Source: Haliotis asinina (Eukaryota; Mollusca; Gastropoda; Lepetellida; Haliotidae). Taken from it: 64,000 nucleotides of DNA. Made by a program: the position numbers and the translations under genes. The stretch lies in NCBI RefSeq assembly GCF_037392515.1, contig NC_090291.1:14324501-14388500 (forward strand), given 5' to 3'. Below are positions 43,920-55,169 of the stretch, piece by piece; the stretch's first letter is position 1, and each line of letters starts with the position of its first letter. The notes beneath the pieces are model-generated. The model saw nothing but the letters and a program-made list of their open reading frames with translations, ran no database searches and was not told the origin of the DNA.

Positions 43920-44585
43920 TAGGGTTATCTTCTCACGTCGTGCTCTGAACGCGGAAACAGATGAGGACAATTACATGATCTTCGGAGCGAATACATAATA
44001 ACGAATTTGAATGACATCACCATGTAACAGCTTATGGTTGATTTAAACAATTATGTTATGATAATATTTAGCTGCTAAATTCATGCATAAGCAAAACATT
44101 AATTAAATATTGCAAAAATCACAAGAAAATAGAAAGTGAGTGTGGAAACCTGCAATATATCGAGAAGTGAGCCCGACACGTTCTGACGCACTGTTTTCTT
44201 TTTATGAATACAGCGTTATATATTGTGTTTCAAGATAACAGATCTATCTAAGGAGAACCTAAATTTCTTTCACAAAATGTTTTTTTTTATCTTTGGGAAA
44301 AGCACAACAGAGGAATCTTGTGTTTGACCTACACGTGCTGTCATCACACATTCGCCATGGTGTTCGATTAGAAGTAGTCTTACTAGGTATTGTCTACTTG
44401 AACAAGCTACAAAAACAGTGGAGAGAATGTCAATTGAAATTTCCTGACATCATGGCAGCTTACTTATTATGAGTAAAAGGTTTCCAGATGTGAAATATGG
44501 GTAAATATTTCACATTTTGCCGTTCCAGCTACCATACTAGTTTCCTGTCAGAACATTAAACAGGCACTTGCATGCAATTCTTCTT
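43920..44585. other. Spacer between head-to-head E and B
   Basis: No gene. It matches the F/C spacer (59310-59960) through most of its length by eye, and parts of the D/A spacer. Confidence 0.5.
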
Positions 44586-44589
44586 CCAC

Positions 44590-44833
44590 TTTCAAGTTCG
44601 ATGAAGCATCATTGACACACGTGTCATGTGTGTCATGATAACTTATCAAGATCTACAGCTGATCAGAGAAACGTCGCATGCTGCTGTCAGATCATTAACT
44701 GATCCACCTGATCGCTGACACGAAATGTGACACATCATCTGTTCATCAAATCATACGCAGCTTGGGAAATGTGTATAAATTGAGGTACTTGCTAGGCAAT
44801 GTACATTCTCAGTTTGATCCTACAGCTGAACAG
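44590..44833 (+). promoter_or_regulatory. Gene B promoter module and 5' UTR exon
   Basis: Same layout as gene A: 'ttcaagttcgatgaagc', 'atcaagatctacagctgatc' with CTGATCAG (44659-44666), then AGATCAT, ACTGATC and CTGATCG, TATAAAT (44774-44780), initiator TCAGTT (44809-44814), non-coding exon ending 'cagctgaacag' and donor gtatgt at 44834. Confidence 0.8.
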
Positions 44834-45079
44834 GTATGTGAGATACACTCGAGTGAGTTAAACGTGTCAGCCATCATACATTAAATACATTAAATTACAT
44901 ACATTAAATCACACACATTCCGTTCTCGCAGAGTTGTGTAAGACAACTATATTTTAGCTACTGTAGGAGTACTTACTATAGTCTGCACTGGGGTTTTGCA
45001 TTATTGCATATTCATTGGCACTTACAAGATTTAAATTGTATTGCATTGTATATTATTTCAGGAGTGCCCAAGCCTAACA

Positions 45080-46617
45080 ATGATGCTCAAAGTGTGTCTT
45101 GCTTTGTTCTTTGTGGTGTCACTTTCGGCACAATACACCTTGGCCTTTGGGGTGAGTGTCCTAATCTTCTTTTCTTTGTAATTAATCTTCGTCTGTGTTA
45201 ATATGGAGATTTCAAATCTGATCTGGCTGCCTTTAGTTTGAGACTTGTTTCGACATGGCAAAAGGAAACACAAATTATATCACATTGGGCCCAATATACC
45301 ACGTTTTGGTATGGGATGGTATGGTATGCTGTTCCTAACCTCCAACGGTAACTTTGCTTTCGTTCATACGTCTTTGCATGATTTTGGTCATGAAAAAAAT
45401 CTAATGTGCATTCTTTCACCTTAACAATAACTTGTTTACCGTATATCAATACCCACGTAATTATACGGAGAAATTCCTGTTGTTACCACAACACTGATTT
45501 TTGTTGGTAATACAATGCAACTATGCCTTGTTTAAAGAAGTCTAAATTGTTGTTTGCCTAAATTATAAGAAGGCTACACCAGACTTCTTCTTGTTGATTC
45601 AGTGTCAGAACGAGGGACAAACATGTAATGTGATGAACGGGAACACTTGCTGCAATGGCTTGACATGTCAGTATGCAATGGGCAACATCAGAACATGCCA
45701 GAGAAACATTGGAGGTGGTGTTGGCGGTGGTATGGGGGTAAGTTACCACACTGTAACAGTTGCCACACTTTAGACGTTAAATTCATAAATGCGTGGGTTC
45801 ACCTTTTTCAGTTACTCGTATCCAACCCTTACAGCGAGGTTACGAAACTTCTATAAAAGTCATCCTGTTCAAATATTGTAATTTCAGTCTATTGTAATCT
45901 ACTTTTGTCATGGATCCAGATGATCCCAAGAGATGACTCTATACTTGAAGATGATGCGGTGTGTGGACTAGTCTTTCAATCAAACCATGCCCTTTGTACC
46001 CATTGAATCCCAAAAAGCACGCCCCTCAAACTGGTCACTTGAACGCGAAATTACTTGCATATTCTTACACGTACAGCTTAGTTACGAAACTTGTATAAGA
46101 GTCATCATACGTATATACTTTTAAATATTGTAATTTCAGTCTATTGTAATCTACTCTTATCACGGATCCAGATGATCCCAAGAGATGACTCTGTGCTTGA
46201 AGATGATGCGGTGTGTGGATGTGTTCAAGAAAATATTCCGATTATGTTTTACAGTCAGTTTGTATGCTATGTGCCCACAGAACCCTTCACAGCATGCCTT
46301 ATCTGAATGCTGCATTACTTGCAATGCATAGATGCATAATGAACACTTCGGTACGATAGTTATGTTAAAGGTGTAGATCATAATTATGCTTTCTATTCAC
46401 ATTTTTCAAAATTAGCTCTAATCATCGAGTCTTCTGAGTCGAGTGAAGATGTTCTCTGCAGACTACACGATATGAAGATGTGTAAAGGTATTCATATTAT
46501 GTTTTACAGTGCCGTCGCCGTAACGAAGAATGCAGGATTAACGGTATGCCTGCCATGTCGTGCTGTGCATCTCTCCGGTGTCTGCCTGGATACATGAACA
46601 GAATGACTTGTCAGTAG
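45080..46617 (+). CDS. Gene B: class I secreted double-cystine-knot peptide
   Basis: Coding exons 45080-45151, 45603-45737 and 46510-46617, all phase 0; 104 residues. Signal peptide MMLKVCLALFFVVSLSAQYT, then LAFG at a gtgagt donor. Knot 1 is CQNEGQTCNVMNG…CC…C…C with linker RNIGGGVGGGMG. Knot 2 is CRRRNEECRINGMPAMSCC…C…C, ending TCQ-stop. The cysteine spacing equals genes A and C, and the mature peptide differs from C only in the linker region by my reading. The first acceptor is at 45061. Intron 2 contains an internal duplication of about 140 bp (45832-45970 and 46078-46218). It pairs head to head with the incomplete class II copy E. Role unknown. Confidence 0.92.
45832..46218 (+). repeat. 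Duplicated segment in intron 2 of gene B
   Basis: Two copies (about 45832-45970 and 46078-46218) share 'gttacgaaact', 'tattgtaatttcagtctatt' and 'gatgatcccaagagatgact'. Gene C has a single version near 61864-62000. Each copy contains a good acceptor-like 'tgtaatttcag'. Confidence 0.75.
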
Positions 46618-46639
46618 ATACATACTGACACTTTGAATT

Positions 46640-47595
46640 CCCTGTGTCCTATTTCGATATGTGTGCATAAAATGCTTATTTTGAACGTTTTATATTTGTT
46701 GTTGTTGCCCAATGCACACGCTGTCACGGTAAAATGGATCAATTGCATATGGTGTTGACACCGTCTTTAATCTTGAAACACTGAGATTTCAACAAAGACG
46801 AGGGATATTGGGGTAGCCATGTGGTTTTTAAAAGGCGCTCGCCCGTCACGTCAACGTCGAGGGTTCGATTCCTCACATGGATACAGTGGTATCTGGTGTC
46901 CACTATCGTGATGTTGCTGGATTATTGAGAAAATCGACAAACAATTAAACTCACTCAACCTTAAAATCAAACCATGGGAAGTAATTTGCCTCAAATTTAA
47001 CTCTGTGTAGGTTGAAAGTCGTTTAAGTGAGGACACTGCATGCAGCCAAAGCTATACACATGATAATCATAAGACCTTGATACCAGCTTTATACTGGCTA
47101 TGTGATGTGTAATTCCAAGAAAATGTGCAAGTTATACCGATTTCAATGTTCAAATAATTAATGCAGTGAGGGTTACATGTTTCTTTTTAATCACTAGTGG
47201 ACAAGAAGAAAAAACGTGTGATGTAGAAAAGTCACACTTTGATGACAGCGGAGACAAACTCGACAGTACGAATTCTATAATAGGAATATTAGTTTTGTTC
47301 TACATCACGTGTTACACATGCTTCAATCTGCATGTACTCTGAAGTTAGTATTCTTAGATATAACAGGCTAATCACGATATTTTCTGATCTTTTTGACGTC
47401 AGAAATTGAACATCTCAAACCAAAGTTTAAAAATAAAACAATCAAAACTCTCTAATCCAGTTTCCTGTACACAACTCAGTCTGAATTTTGCGCGATGTGT
47501 TTTGAAATGTCGTAATCGACCACTGTTCGAGACTTACGTCTCACAGATATGACACGTGGTATTATATAGGATACATTTAGAAAGAACATCCCTGT
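46640..47595. other. Intergenic DNA with one SINE
   Basis: The SINE is at 46808-46957. An inverted pair 'cacgtgtgatgtagaaaa'-like and 'tagttttgttctacatcacg' (about 47212-47310) suggests a small foldback. No gene. Confidence 0.4.
46808..46957 (+). mobile_element. tRNA-derived SINE, plus copy
   Basis: 'ttggggtagccatgtggtt', box-B-like 'gggttcgattcc', 'ctatcgtgatgttgctgg' and an 'aaactcactcaa' end. Confidence 0.75.
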
Positions 47596-47602
47596 CCCAT
47601 TT

Positions 47603-47818
47603 CTATTCACAATTGCGTGCCAAGAACGTCCATTCAACAAAGTTCACTGCCAGTAAATCGTTTGAGACTTCATTATAAGTCACGTTAGACAAAGCACACT
47701 TATGTACAGTAAATCCCGTGTGTTCGTATTCTGCCGATTTACACAGATATTTAGTTTCATCAAGACACTGTTTTATACAGTCATCCATGCTCCATATCAT
47801 CAGTACCCACTCACCCAA
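47603..47818 (-). CDS. PAN/apple-like exon of a secreted protein (terminal exon?)
   Basis: The minus strand reads MDDCIKQCLDETKYLCKSAE, then YEHTGFTVHKCALSNVTYNE and …FVEWTFLARNCE-stop. The pattern C-x3-C-x7-C-x5-Y…C-x-L-S…C is that of PAN/apple domains, small disulfide-bonded modules that bind proteins or sugars. The open frame extends upstream to about 47827 without a clean acceptor, so the 5' boundary is uncertain. It may be the last exon of a gene whose first exon is at 49902-50214 on the same strand. That link is inference; the splice phase could not be settled. Confidence 0.45.
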   Translation of the reverse strand: MGEWVLMIWSMDDCIKQCLDETKYLCKSAEYEHTGFTVHKCALSNVTYNEVSNDLLAVNFVEWTFLARNCE

Positions 47819-47950
47819 TGTTGTATCCTTTTATTCCAAGGCCAGGATAGCGACTGAATGTGCGTCCACTCGGGTTACCTGGAGTCAGAAATTAAACAGC
47901 ATGGCAGAATGTGTCTATCTCCTTAATCTAATAGACGAGTGATTACCGGA

Positions 47951-48287
47951 TTGTTCCGTAAGGGAACAGCCACGATAAGCTGGGTTTCACATGGGGTTGC
48001 TCCGTAAAGGAACAGTCATGATAATCTGGGTCTCGCTTGGGGTTGTTCCGTAAGGGAACAGTCATGATAATCTGGGTCTCGCTTGGAGTTGGTCCTAAGG
48101 GAACAGTCATGATAATCTGGGTCTCGCTTGGGGTTGTTCCGTAAGGGAACAGTCATGATAATCTGGGCCTCGTTTGGGGTTGCTCCGTAAGGGAACAGTC
48201 ATGACAATCTGGGCATCGTTTGGGGTTGTTCCGTAAGGAAACAGTCATGATAATCTTGGTCTCGCTTGGGGTTGGTCGGTAAGGGAA
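47951..48287. repeat. 46-47-bp tandem repeat with a palindrome per unit
   Basis: About seven and a half units, with 'tccgtaag' or variants at 47954, 48001, 48047, 48092, 48138, 48184, 48230 and 48276. Each unit holds the inverted repeat GTTCC-gtaag-GGAAC followed by 'agtcatgataatctgggtct'. The unit at 48092 is shortened. Confidence 0.9.
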
Positions 48288-48464
48288 TCGGACTCCCGGC
48301 CCGCAAAGCCTTCGTAGTGGTACAACCTATAGTGAGACTATATTAAATCTCTGGCTTACGAATGACGTGATGGTACTAACACTTTGTGGACACGGTCCCT
48401 GATTCTGAAAAAAACCCTAATAATCTGACCATGCTTGGAGCCAAATTTGATTGGCAAGATTCAT

Positions 48465-48928
48465 GAAAGTTTAGTTTTAAGCCACACTCGGCAATGTTAC
48501 ATTTATATGGTGGCGGGATGTACATAGTAGCGTCTGGACCAGATAGTCCAGTAATCAACAGCATCAGTTGTAATTTGGATAAGATGACATTTTTCTATCA
48601 AGTAAGTGAGCCTGTCGACCCGGTCCAGTTATTTGTCTTGAGTTTCGCCAGGTACGCTATACGTTGACTTTCAGAACAAAACACAAATGCAAGTTATTAG
48701 CGTGCCTGAAAGTAAATATTTCAAATATTTTACTCAGTAACATTAACTATATTATGTGAGCGGTTTGTAACATTGCAAATCTGATCCAGACAATCAAGTG
48801 ATCAACAGCGTGATTCCACTGGTTGGAATAGAATGACATAAGCCAAAGGTCAGCTAACATCCTATTAGTCCCCTCTTACGAAAAAACAGGAGGTGCGGAA
48901 GATCAATTCTAGCTCGGGTCTTCACAGA
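48465..48928 (+). repeat. Two diverged copies of the common interspersed repeat
   Basis: 48465-48645 ('gtttagttttaagccacactc', 'agcgtctggaccagatagtc') and 48755-48928 ('gtttgtaacattgcaaatc', 'gatcaacagcgtgattcc', 'cccctcttacgaaaaaac'). Confidence 0.6.
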
Positions 48929-48929
48929 T

Positions 48930-49895
48930 ATGATTAGACTGTACTCGCTTATCGAAAAAGATATAATTCACTGCCACGAGATTCTGCAGATTGAGCTCTC
49001 ACCAGACATTGGCAAACAGGTAACGTACATTTTCGGCATCCCGCAGCTGATGCAGAATAATATTGGTTTGGTGGACAGAGGCACCTGCCTTTGTAACACA
49101 GTGCGTCATTTTCACATCTGGCGCCAGGATTGCATGAGGTGTTTAATGAATCCTGAAAAACTATAGGGCAAAGGACATATATTCACAGCAAATGTTACAC
49201 AGGTAGAAATGACTACAATAGCAATCAAAGTAGCCGAAGTGCATCCTAAAATAATTTTTCATAATTTTTGGTGGAAGTGTTTGGAGGGATATTGGTTTTA
49301 CCCCCCACTGTGCACCCAACTGGGCAGCGATGAAAGGGGACAGGTTACATGTGTCTATCTACGAAATATGAATGAGATGTGTATCCTCTTAAATACCTAG
49401 TTCAGAACAGATAAATGTATGCTGATTGGCTAAAAGTCTCGCTGATGTGAAAATATAGGAAGGTAGGCATGTCGTAACTGCTGGTAAGGGAGCTTGGGCT
49501 TGTAACATGATGTATTGGTTGTCTATTTAATACTACACTTCAAAGGCTTGGTACCTGATCGATCTGCATACATCCTGTCGTGATAATCTAGGACTAGTAA
49601 AATTTTGTGCACACACTTATGGATGACGTTCACGTGATTTGGTAACAGAAAAGGTAAGAGTCATATTGACATTCATCCAACATGTGGCTGAGAACCGGTT
49701 CTGATGGAAGTACAAGGTGTACTCAATGGTCAATTCGGGATACCGCCATCGTGCCACATACTGATAACCATCCTTCGTCACCCATTTGTAGAATAATGTT
49801 AATATGTCAATATTAATATATCGAATTTTGTTTTATTAAAGCTCACGCGTATACATATAGTTCAGATGAAGAAATTACAACTTACAAGATCGAAA
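48930..49895. other. Intergenic or intronic DNA
   Basis: No recognised exon. It may be intron if the exons at 49902-50214 and 47603-47818 belong to one gene. Confidence 0.35.
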
Positions 49896-49901
49896 CCTTA
49901 C

Positions 49902-50214
49902 CTTGCTTCATCACTTGTCTACGAACAGTATAAATATTGGATGTGGTGTTAGCTGATCCTTCAGGTGACAGAAGTGGTGCTGTTAGCCATGAACATTTGT
50001 GCGACATTGAGTCTTTCAGCACCATCACACAAACCTCCTCATCCAGGCACCGGATAATGCACCTCAAAAGGCCCGGTCTACCATCATCTACAGACCAAGC
50101 GGTCTGACTGAGCATTTCCGTCGAAATCATCATGGTTGAATGCTTCAAGCCATACCTCTTCATTGAGGAACTGTATGCCGATGCAGACACAACCAAGAGC
50201 AATATGCCTAGCAT
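49902..50214 (-). CDS. First coding exon of a secreted PAN/apple-like protein
   Basis: On the minus strand ATG 50214 opens a signal peptide, MLGILLLVVSASAYSSSM. Then comes a cysteine module: LLRCIIRCLDEEVCVMVLKD, HKCSWLTAPLLSPEG, ending with IYTVRRQVMKQ at a strong gtaagg donor (phase 1). The C-x3-C-x6-C…C spacing fits the PAN/apple-like modules common in mollusc secreted proteins. ATG 50214 was chosen over an upstream in-frame Met because it starts the hydrophobic run. Downstream exons should lie at lower coordinates; the exon at 47603-47818 is a candidate. Function unknown; extracellular. Confidence 0.55.
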
Positions 50215-50299
50215 TGTGGATGCGTGTCTTTGCTTTTGCTCTTCCTCAGCTAAGTGTGGGGATGAAGTACAAAAGAAGCACTTTATCATAAGAAAAATA

Positions 50300-52195
50300 C
50301 TCCACGAGACGCTGATGTCAGCACTTTGTGTAGTAATCGTGTATAATTAACCAAAAGCCATAAATCTGGCGCTTCAATGTTGAAAATGATAGAGGACGAA
50401 ACGATTTAGCAAAAAGGACACAGAAACAAATCATTTCACGAGACGTCCAGAAACTACTTTGCTGTAATGCTGCAAAATCTGACATTTTGAAAAAGCACCA
50501 CTCTTCGCTACTGCTTGATTACCGATTCCCCTCTCCAATACACATTTATACTAAATGTCATGAAATTAATGTATTTGGTATCATTTTGCGCAAAATATCT
50601 CCCGAATCTAATTATGTACTAAACATGACAAGTCACAGAGGCATTTGTTTGACACGTTGCGCCCCTTTGTTGCACTGTCTGTAAAACGTTGACTTTTTTA
50701 TTCGATATTCATGTATTCAATTTTGAAATGAAACAGAAAACGAAAATCAATTTATCAGTGGCAAACATATGTTTATAATAGCACAGTGTTTCTATAAGAT
50801 AATTTTCATAGTAAATTTGCACTATATTTATATTAAGAAACAAACAAAAATGGGTTTTATCAGAGGGTAGTTACAATTAAAACGGCATACCCAAATGAAA
50901 CTTGATAAAGGGGATAACTCTTGCCAAAAATATTATGAAGTATGATTAGAAGTCCGTTAAAGGGAAATAACTATGTAACATAAACACGCGCTCCTACGGT
51001 CACATCCCGTCGGATCCGTTATGCGCACAATTTCAAACCACAGTATCCAACCTGTCTAAGCGTCTTAAAGCAAAGGAACACGAGAATGAATATATTGATA
51101 GATTCAATTCATTATTTTATTGCATGAAAGGCCGTAGGTACGTATATAACAGAATCTAATCACTGCTCCTTTTGATGACTTCAAACCGTTTCAGTCCAAA
51201 GTGGCCCCATGAATAAGAAACCTAATGAACATAATGATAATCAGTGAGACGCGGATCATGATCGAAACATCAGACCAACTCTGTAAGGATTTTGAAGAAT
51301 CTAAACCAAAGAAACTGACACGTTGTGTAACACACAATCATTCAAATACCCACACAGTTCACTACCTGTTACGAGACAGGAGTACACAGGGACAACCGGG
51401 TACGCGAGAAAGGATGGTGGCAGCACAGCACACGTTACTGAATCAATAATTATTACTTACTCGGCACTTGTGAAAATGCTTCTCGAACACATGGCTGTCC
51501 ATTTCTCTGCACCCCCGAAAAGATCCAGTTAATGTTTTAATATTAATCACATGAGGGAATGCTTCTATGAAATCTGTTGGGTTGATGACTCCATCACATT
51601 CCGTCTTTAATGACATTCACCATTTTGGAAAAAAATATAACATGTTTTGTCAACTTCTAGTGTGGAGAAGCAAAAGCTAGTCTCTTGGCGCCAGTCAATG
51701 CACAGAATCTTTCTGACCTAGGTGTCTGTTGTGGCAGTGGGTAGGACCTGTAAAACTCATATTTAGTGGATTACCTATTACACTGTGATGGATCACCAGT
51801 AAAGATGACGATAAGTGTTAAATGATCGAATGTAGATATCAGATGTCAAGGATAGTGTTACTTGATGTTATCTTGCCTCATTGCTATCACTGAAAAACCA
51901 ACGCACAAACAGGCATGTATTTACACGTTGCTTTGGTGCCTCAAACTTAAAAGTTGTGTTTAGTCGCATTTCACTGCAACATATTCCATCCGTACAGAGA
52001 ACGTGCATGCTATGTTAAGATTTATATACGGAACGTTAGCACGTATCCTGCACTTGATTAAGGATAACCACGAACGCCACATGTTCTACTTTCCCAATAA
52101 TGGCACTGAATGATATTATGATAGTCCAGATATACATGTATGAATAATAAAGTGTGATGCCGATTATAATATTTTCCCTCTGGATAAGTTTCCGT
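50300..52195. other. Intergenic DNA without supported genes
   Basis: AT-rich. Short ORFs only. A possible minus-strand exon near 51455-51525 (acceptor 'gggggtgcag', donor gtaagt) has no recognisable product and is not called. Confidence 0.35.
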
Positions 52196-52202
52196 TGTGT
52201 AC

Positions 52203-52323
52203 TGACTCCACCGTTGTCCCAGTTTCTCTTGCATCTCGCCACTCCATTACCTGTTTGACACGAGAGGCCAGCACAACAACCATTAGAGTTCCCGATCTCA
52301 CATCTCTGCCACATGTTCTTGAT
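52203..52323 (-). pseudogene. Divergent knot-1-like exon
   Basis: After a good acceptor ('cttgcaattcag') the minus strand reads IKNMWQRCEIGNSNGCCAGL, then SCQTGNGVARCKRNW. Aligned on the acceptor and the CC pair, this matches the knot-1 exon of the cluster: -C-x7-CC-x4-C-x8-C, five framework cysteines recognisable. No partner signal-peptide or knot-2 exon was found nearby, and the donor is weak. It is either a distant relative still in use or a fossil; the latter is assumed. Confidence 0.5.
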
Positions 52324-52692
52324 CTGAATTGCAAGCACATTGCTATGTGATCTCATCAGAATCTCAAACAGATCACTGGTCCATTTACTGGCAGCTAGGG
52401 TCCATGCAGGTAGCAAAAACAGAAAGTCACCATTGTCCCTAGTATGGTTAACTACTTTCGGTTGTCTATAACGCTTTTTTTAAATTGTATTGTCCTAATG
52501 TTATGACATTGTTCAGACATAGGTACAAGTTAGATTTGGCGTGTCTGTGATAATCCAGTACCTTAAATTTGAGTACCTTAAATTTGAAATCACTCACTCA
52601 CACACAGTAAACCTATTGGTAGCTCATCTCTACATTGCAACCACGGCATGTTGTCATGCAAAGGAGAGTCAAGAATCATTCAAAACAGGAAC

Positions 52693-53297
52693 TGAGTGAG
52701 TGAGTTTGATTACACGCCCCACCCAGCAATGTTTCACCTATATGGCGGCAATATGTAAATAATCAAGTCTGGACAAGTCAGTCCAGTGATCAACAGCATG
52801 AGCATTGAACTACGTAATTTGGATACGGTGGCATGTGTCAACCAAGTCGGCGCGTCTGGCAACCTGATTCCGTTAGTCGCATCTTACGGCAAGCCTTGTT
52901 TCATTGATGATCAGTTCTAACCCGGATCTAACACGGGTCCAGGCCATGAATCACCATCATGTGAACCCAGTATGTAAAACAACAGTTGCAGCCTGCAGTT
53001 TCATAATGGGTAGTGAGTGAGTGAGTGAGAGCCTGACGCCACAAGTATTTGAGCAGTTTGTGATTTGTCTGCATAATGAGACAGAAGAGGTGGAACGGCG
53101 GCTTCCTTGTTATTTAGCGCCACACTCAACAATATTCCTGCTATATGGCGACTGTCTACACATATTCGATTAAGACCAGACAATCCAGTAATCAACAGCA
53201 TGAGTATCGATACGATTGAATGTGATGATAACTGTCAAAGAGTCAGCGAGCATGGCCAGTCTAATTCTACCTCAGATTTCTTCGTTTCTACGGGTCA
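52693..53297 (+). repeat. Two copies of the common interspersed repeat
   Basis: 52693-52940 is near complete ('gagtgagtgagtttgattac' to 'cggatctaacacgggtcc'). 53012-53297 is interrupted and diverged ('gtgagtgagtgagtgag', 'cactcaacaatattcctgct', 'ttcgtttctacgggtc'). Confidence 0.75.
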
Positions 53298-53559
53298 TTT
53301 AATAAACTTTCAGGACAAAATTGGGGATCGCATTTCCCGTCCCACCACGCCCTCTGGATCGTGCACTTTTCATACGTTTTCCGCTTGTTTCTGGACGCCA
53401 TTTGTTTCTGACAGCATTTGCCCTTTCAAGAAACTGTATATCATTTAACAGGAAGTGACAAATATACTCACAAGACCAATTAAATATGGTTATTGTTGCG
53501 CGATGGCAACAGCTACCAGAAGAAGGAAGAAGCCGCTGTTCATGGTATTCATTGTCGTT

Positions 53560-54355
53560 GACTGGTTCTTACCCTGAAATATTGGTTCACTTTAGAGTTA
53601 TATATTTTTAACATCACATCGGCAATTTTTCAGCATTATGGAGACGAGGAAAGTTATTACTTCGGTCTGATGCAAATATTCAGTGTTTAGTATTTAAAAG
53701 TTAAATGCTTACATGTACTTTTTGTCATGTACAGCTGAGTTGCTAGAAAGAAATAGTATGCAAATGTATCGTCTTTGGGCGTTAATACAAATGAAGTCAC
53801 TTCATTCACCTGGCGAAAGTGTAATGATATGTACGTGTTATTCATGTTACGGTTAAGAATTTACCGTGACAAACAATGTAAGAAATCCCCCGTGAACCAG
53901 CAAAACAGAACAAAGACAAGTCATAAACGTCCAAATTGTATTATTATGCAATGAGAGCAAGGTATACAAAGTCACAAGTCAATTTCACAATACAGATTTC
54001 AAATACAATATAAGTGAGACAAAACATAATATACTAGCAAACTCACCAAAGTCTTGGTGTGAGAGAGAATTCAACTATGCAGAATGTAAACACAGCGTTC
54101 GGTCTGACATCAGTTAATGTAGATTCAGGCTTTGACGGATGCAGATGGTATCACTCCAGAAAATGTCGGTACCGCAACAAGGCATCCAGCCTATTTATAT
54201 ATATTTAACCATTTGCAGAAAGTTCGGGCACAAAAGAATATCGTCAACGCTGTGGAATGCCCTTGATTAAGTCTCCCGGATGTAAACACATAGAAAACTA
54301 GGAGCAGATAAATTCCGGAAAACCAGAATGCTAAAAGTGTTGACCATCTATTGAA
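53560..54355. other. Intergenic DNA
   Basis: No recognised content. Confidence 0.35.
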
Positions 54356-54359
54356 ACGA

Positions 54360-54425
54360 AATGTGACCCATCATAATTATTATTCAAAACACGAAATGTT
54401 TTGACCCAATGGTAATTATCACTTA
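54360..54425. repeat. Two units related to the 39-bp minisatellite
   Basis: 'aaatgtgacccatcataatt' and 'aatgttttgacccaatggta' repeat the 'gtgacccaataataactgtc' unit of 13972-14255. Both loci are followed by similar 'acaaaacacac…ataacaa' sequence, so they are copies of one dispersed element. Confidence 0.55.
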
Positions 54426-54973
54426 ATTAGTAACAAAATATACAGAAAATACACACTCGTAACATTCATAACAAACAAGATGACATCCAAATATCCCCAA
54501 ATTGTTTCGGTATTTGTTGGTATTGCTAATTCTTCAGAGCAAAGGGTGTTTTGTCTCCCAGTGCAAGACTGAGGACCAAATGCGCAAAGTGATTCACAGT
54601 TTGTTGCATTTCCAAAACTGGACTGTACATTCAACGTAACATATGTAAATTATATATTATGTAAATTATAACTGGTATTATAACGGTTACGCAAGGATAT
54701 GCAATGTTGGCTTGGAAAAATAAGGAAATCTGAATTTACAAAGAAACATTATGTATGGATAGAAAGGGAAACAGGCAATGGGAATGTAAACATAATGTCA
54801 CTTTAGTATATTCCTTAATCATATCGCCATTTGTCTCCCCCCAACCATCACTTAACATATTATATTATATCCATCACCAAGTACATGTTGTGGTTTTAAT
54901 TTGATCACAATAGTTTATAGGACCTACATTGTGTTTATAACAACTTCATTGTTTGTGTGTGTTTTGTTCGCAG

Positions 54974-55081
54974 TGTCGTCACCGTAATGAAGAATGCAAC
55001 ATTACTGGCATTGACGCCATGAAATGCTGTGGCTCACTGCACTGTATGCCTGGAATAATGAACAAGATGATGTGTCAGTAG
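54974..55081 (+). pseudogene. Lone class II knot-2 exon
   Basis: After acceptor 'tttgttcgcag' comes CRHRNEECNITGIDAMKCCG, then SLHCMPGIMNKMMCQ-stop, a clean 36-codon exon followed by AATAAA (55162-55167). No signal-peptide or knot-1 exon was found in the 700 bp upstream. It is the twin of the last exon of copy G. Incomplete as a gene, so treated as a fossil. Confidence 0.8.
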
Positions 55082-55169
55082 ATGACATCTGATGATTGAT
55101 CATGCAGCAACGTTTGAAAGTGTGAGTAATTTGTTTGTCGATGACCTCTTTTCTCCGTTCGAATAAACT

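Larger units (their letters stand above)
40610..46617. repeat. Duplicated block, copy 1
   Basis: Same order of elements as 54620-62382: plus-strand class II knot-2 exon, class I exon-1 relic, minus-strand class II gene, head-to-head spacer, plus-strand class I gene. Non-coding stretches also match by eye, for example 'cattcatcgtaacatatgta' against 'cattcaacgtaacatatgta', and 'gttacgcaaggacatgcaatg' against its twin. Copy 2 is longer because it carries about 1 kb of extra DNA between its knot-2 exon and the relic. Confidence 0.85.

Noticed and set aside
46091-46306. ORF with …DDAVCGCVQEN… shared with intron 2 of gene C
   Set aside because: Intronic; differences between B and C are mostly amino-acid changing and the C frame ends earlier, as expected of neutral DNA.
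53490-53552. Minus-strand signal peptide MNTMNSGFFLLLVAVAIAQQ
   Set aside because: Looks like a signal peptide but the frame closes after 20 codons and no following exon was found, so no gene is called.
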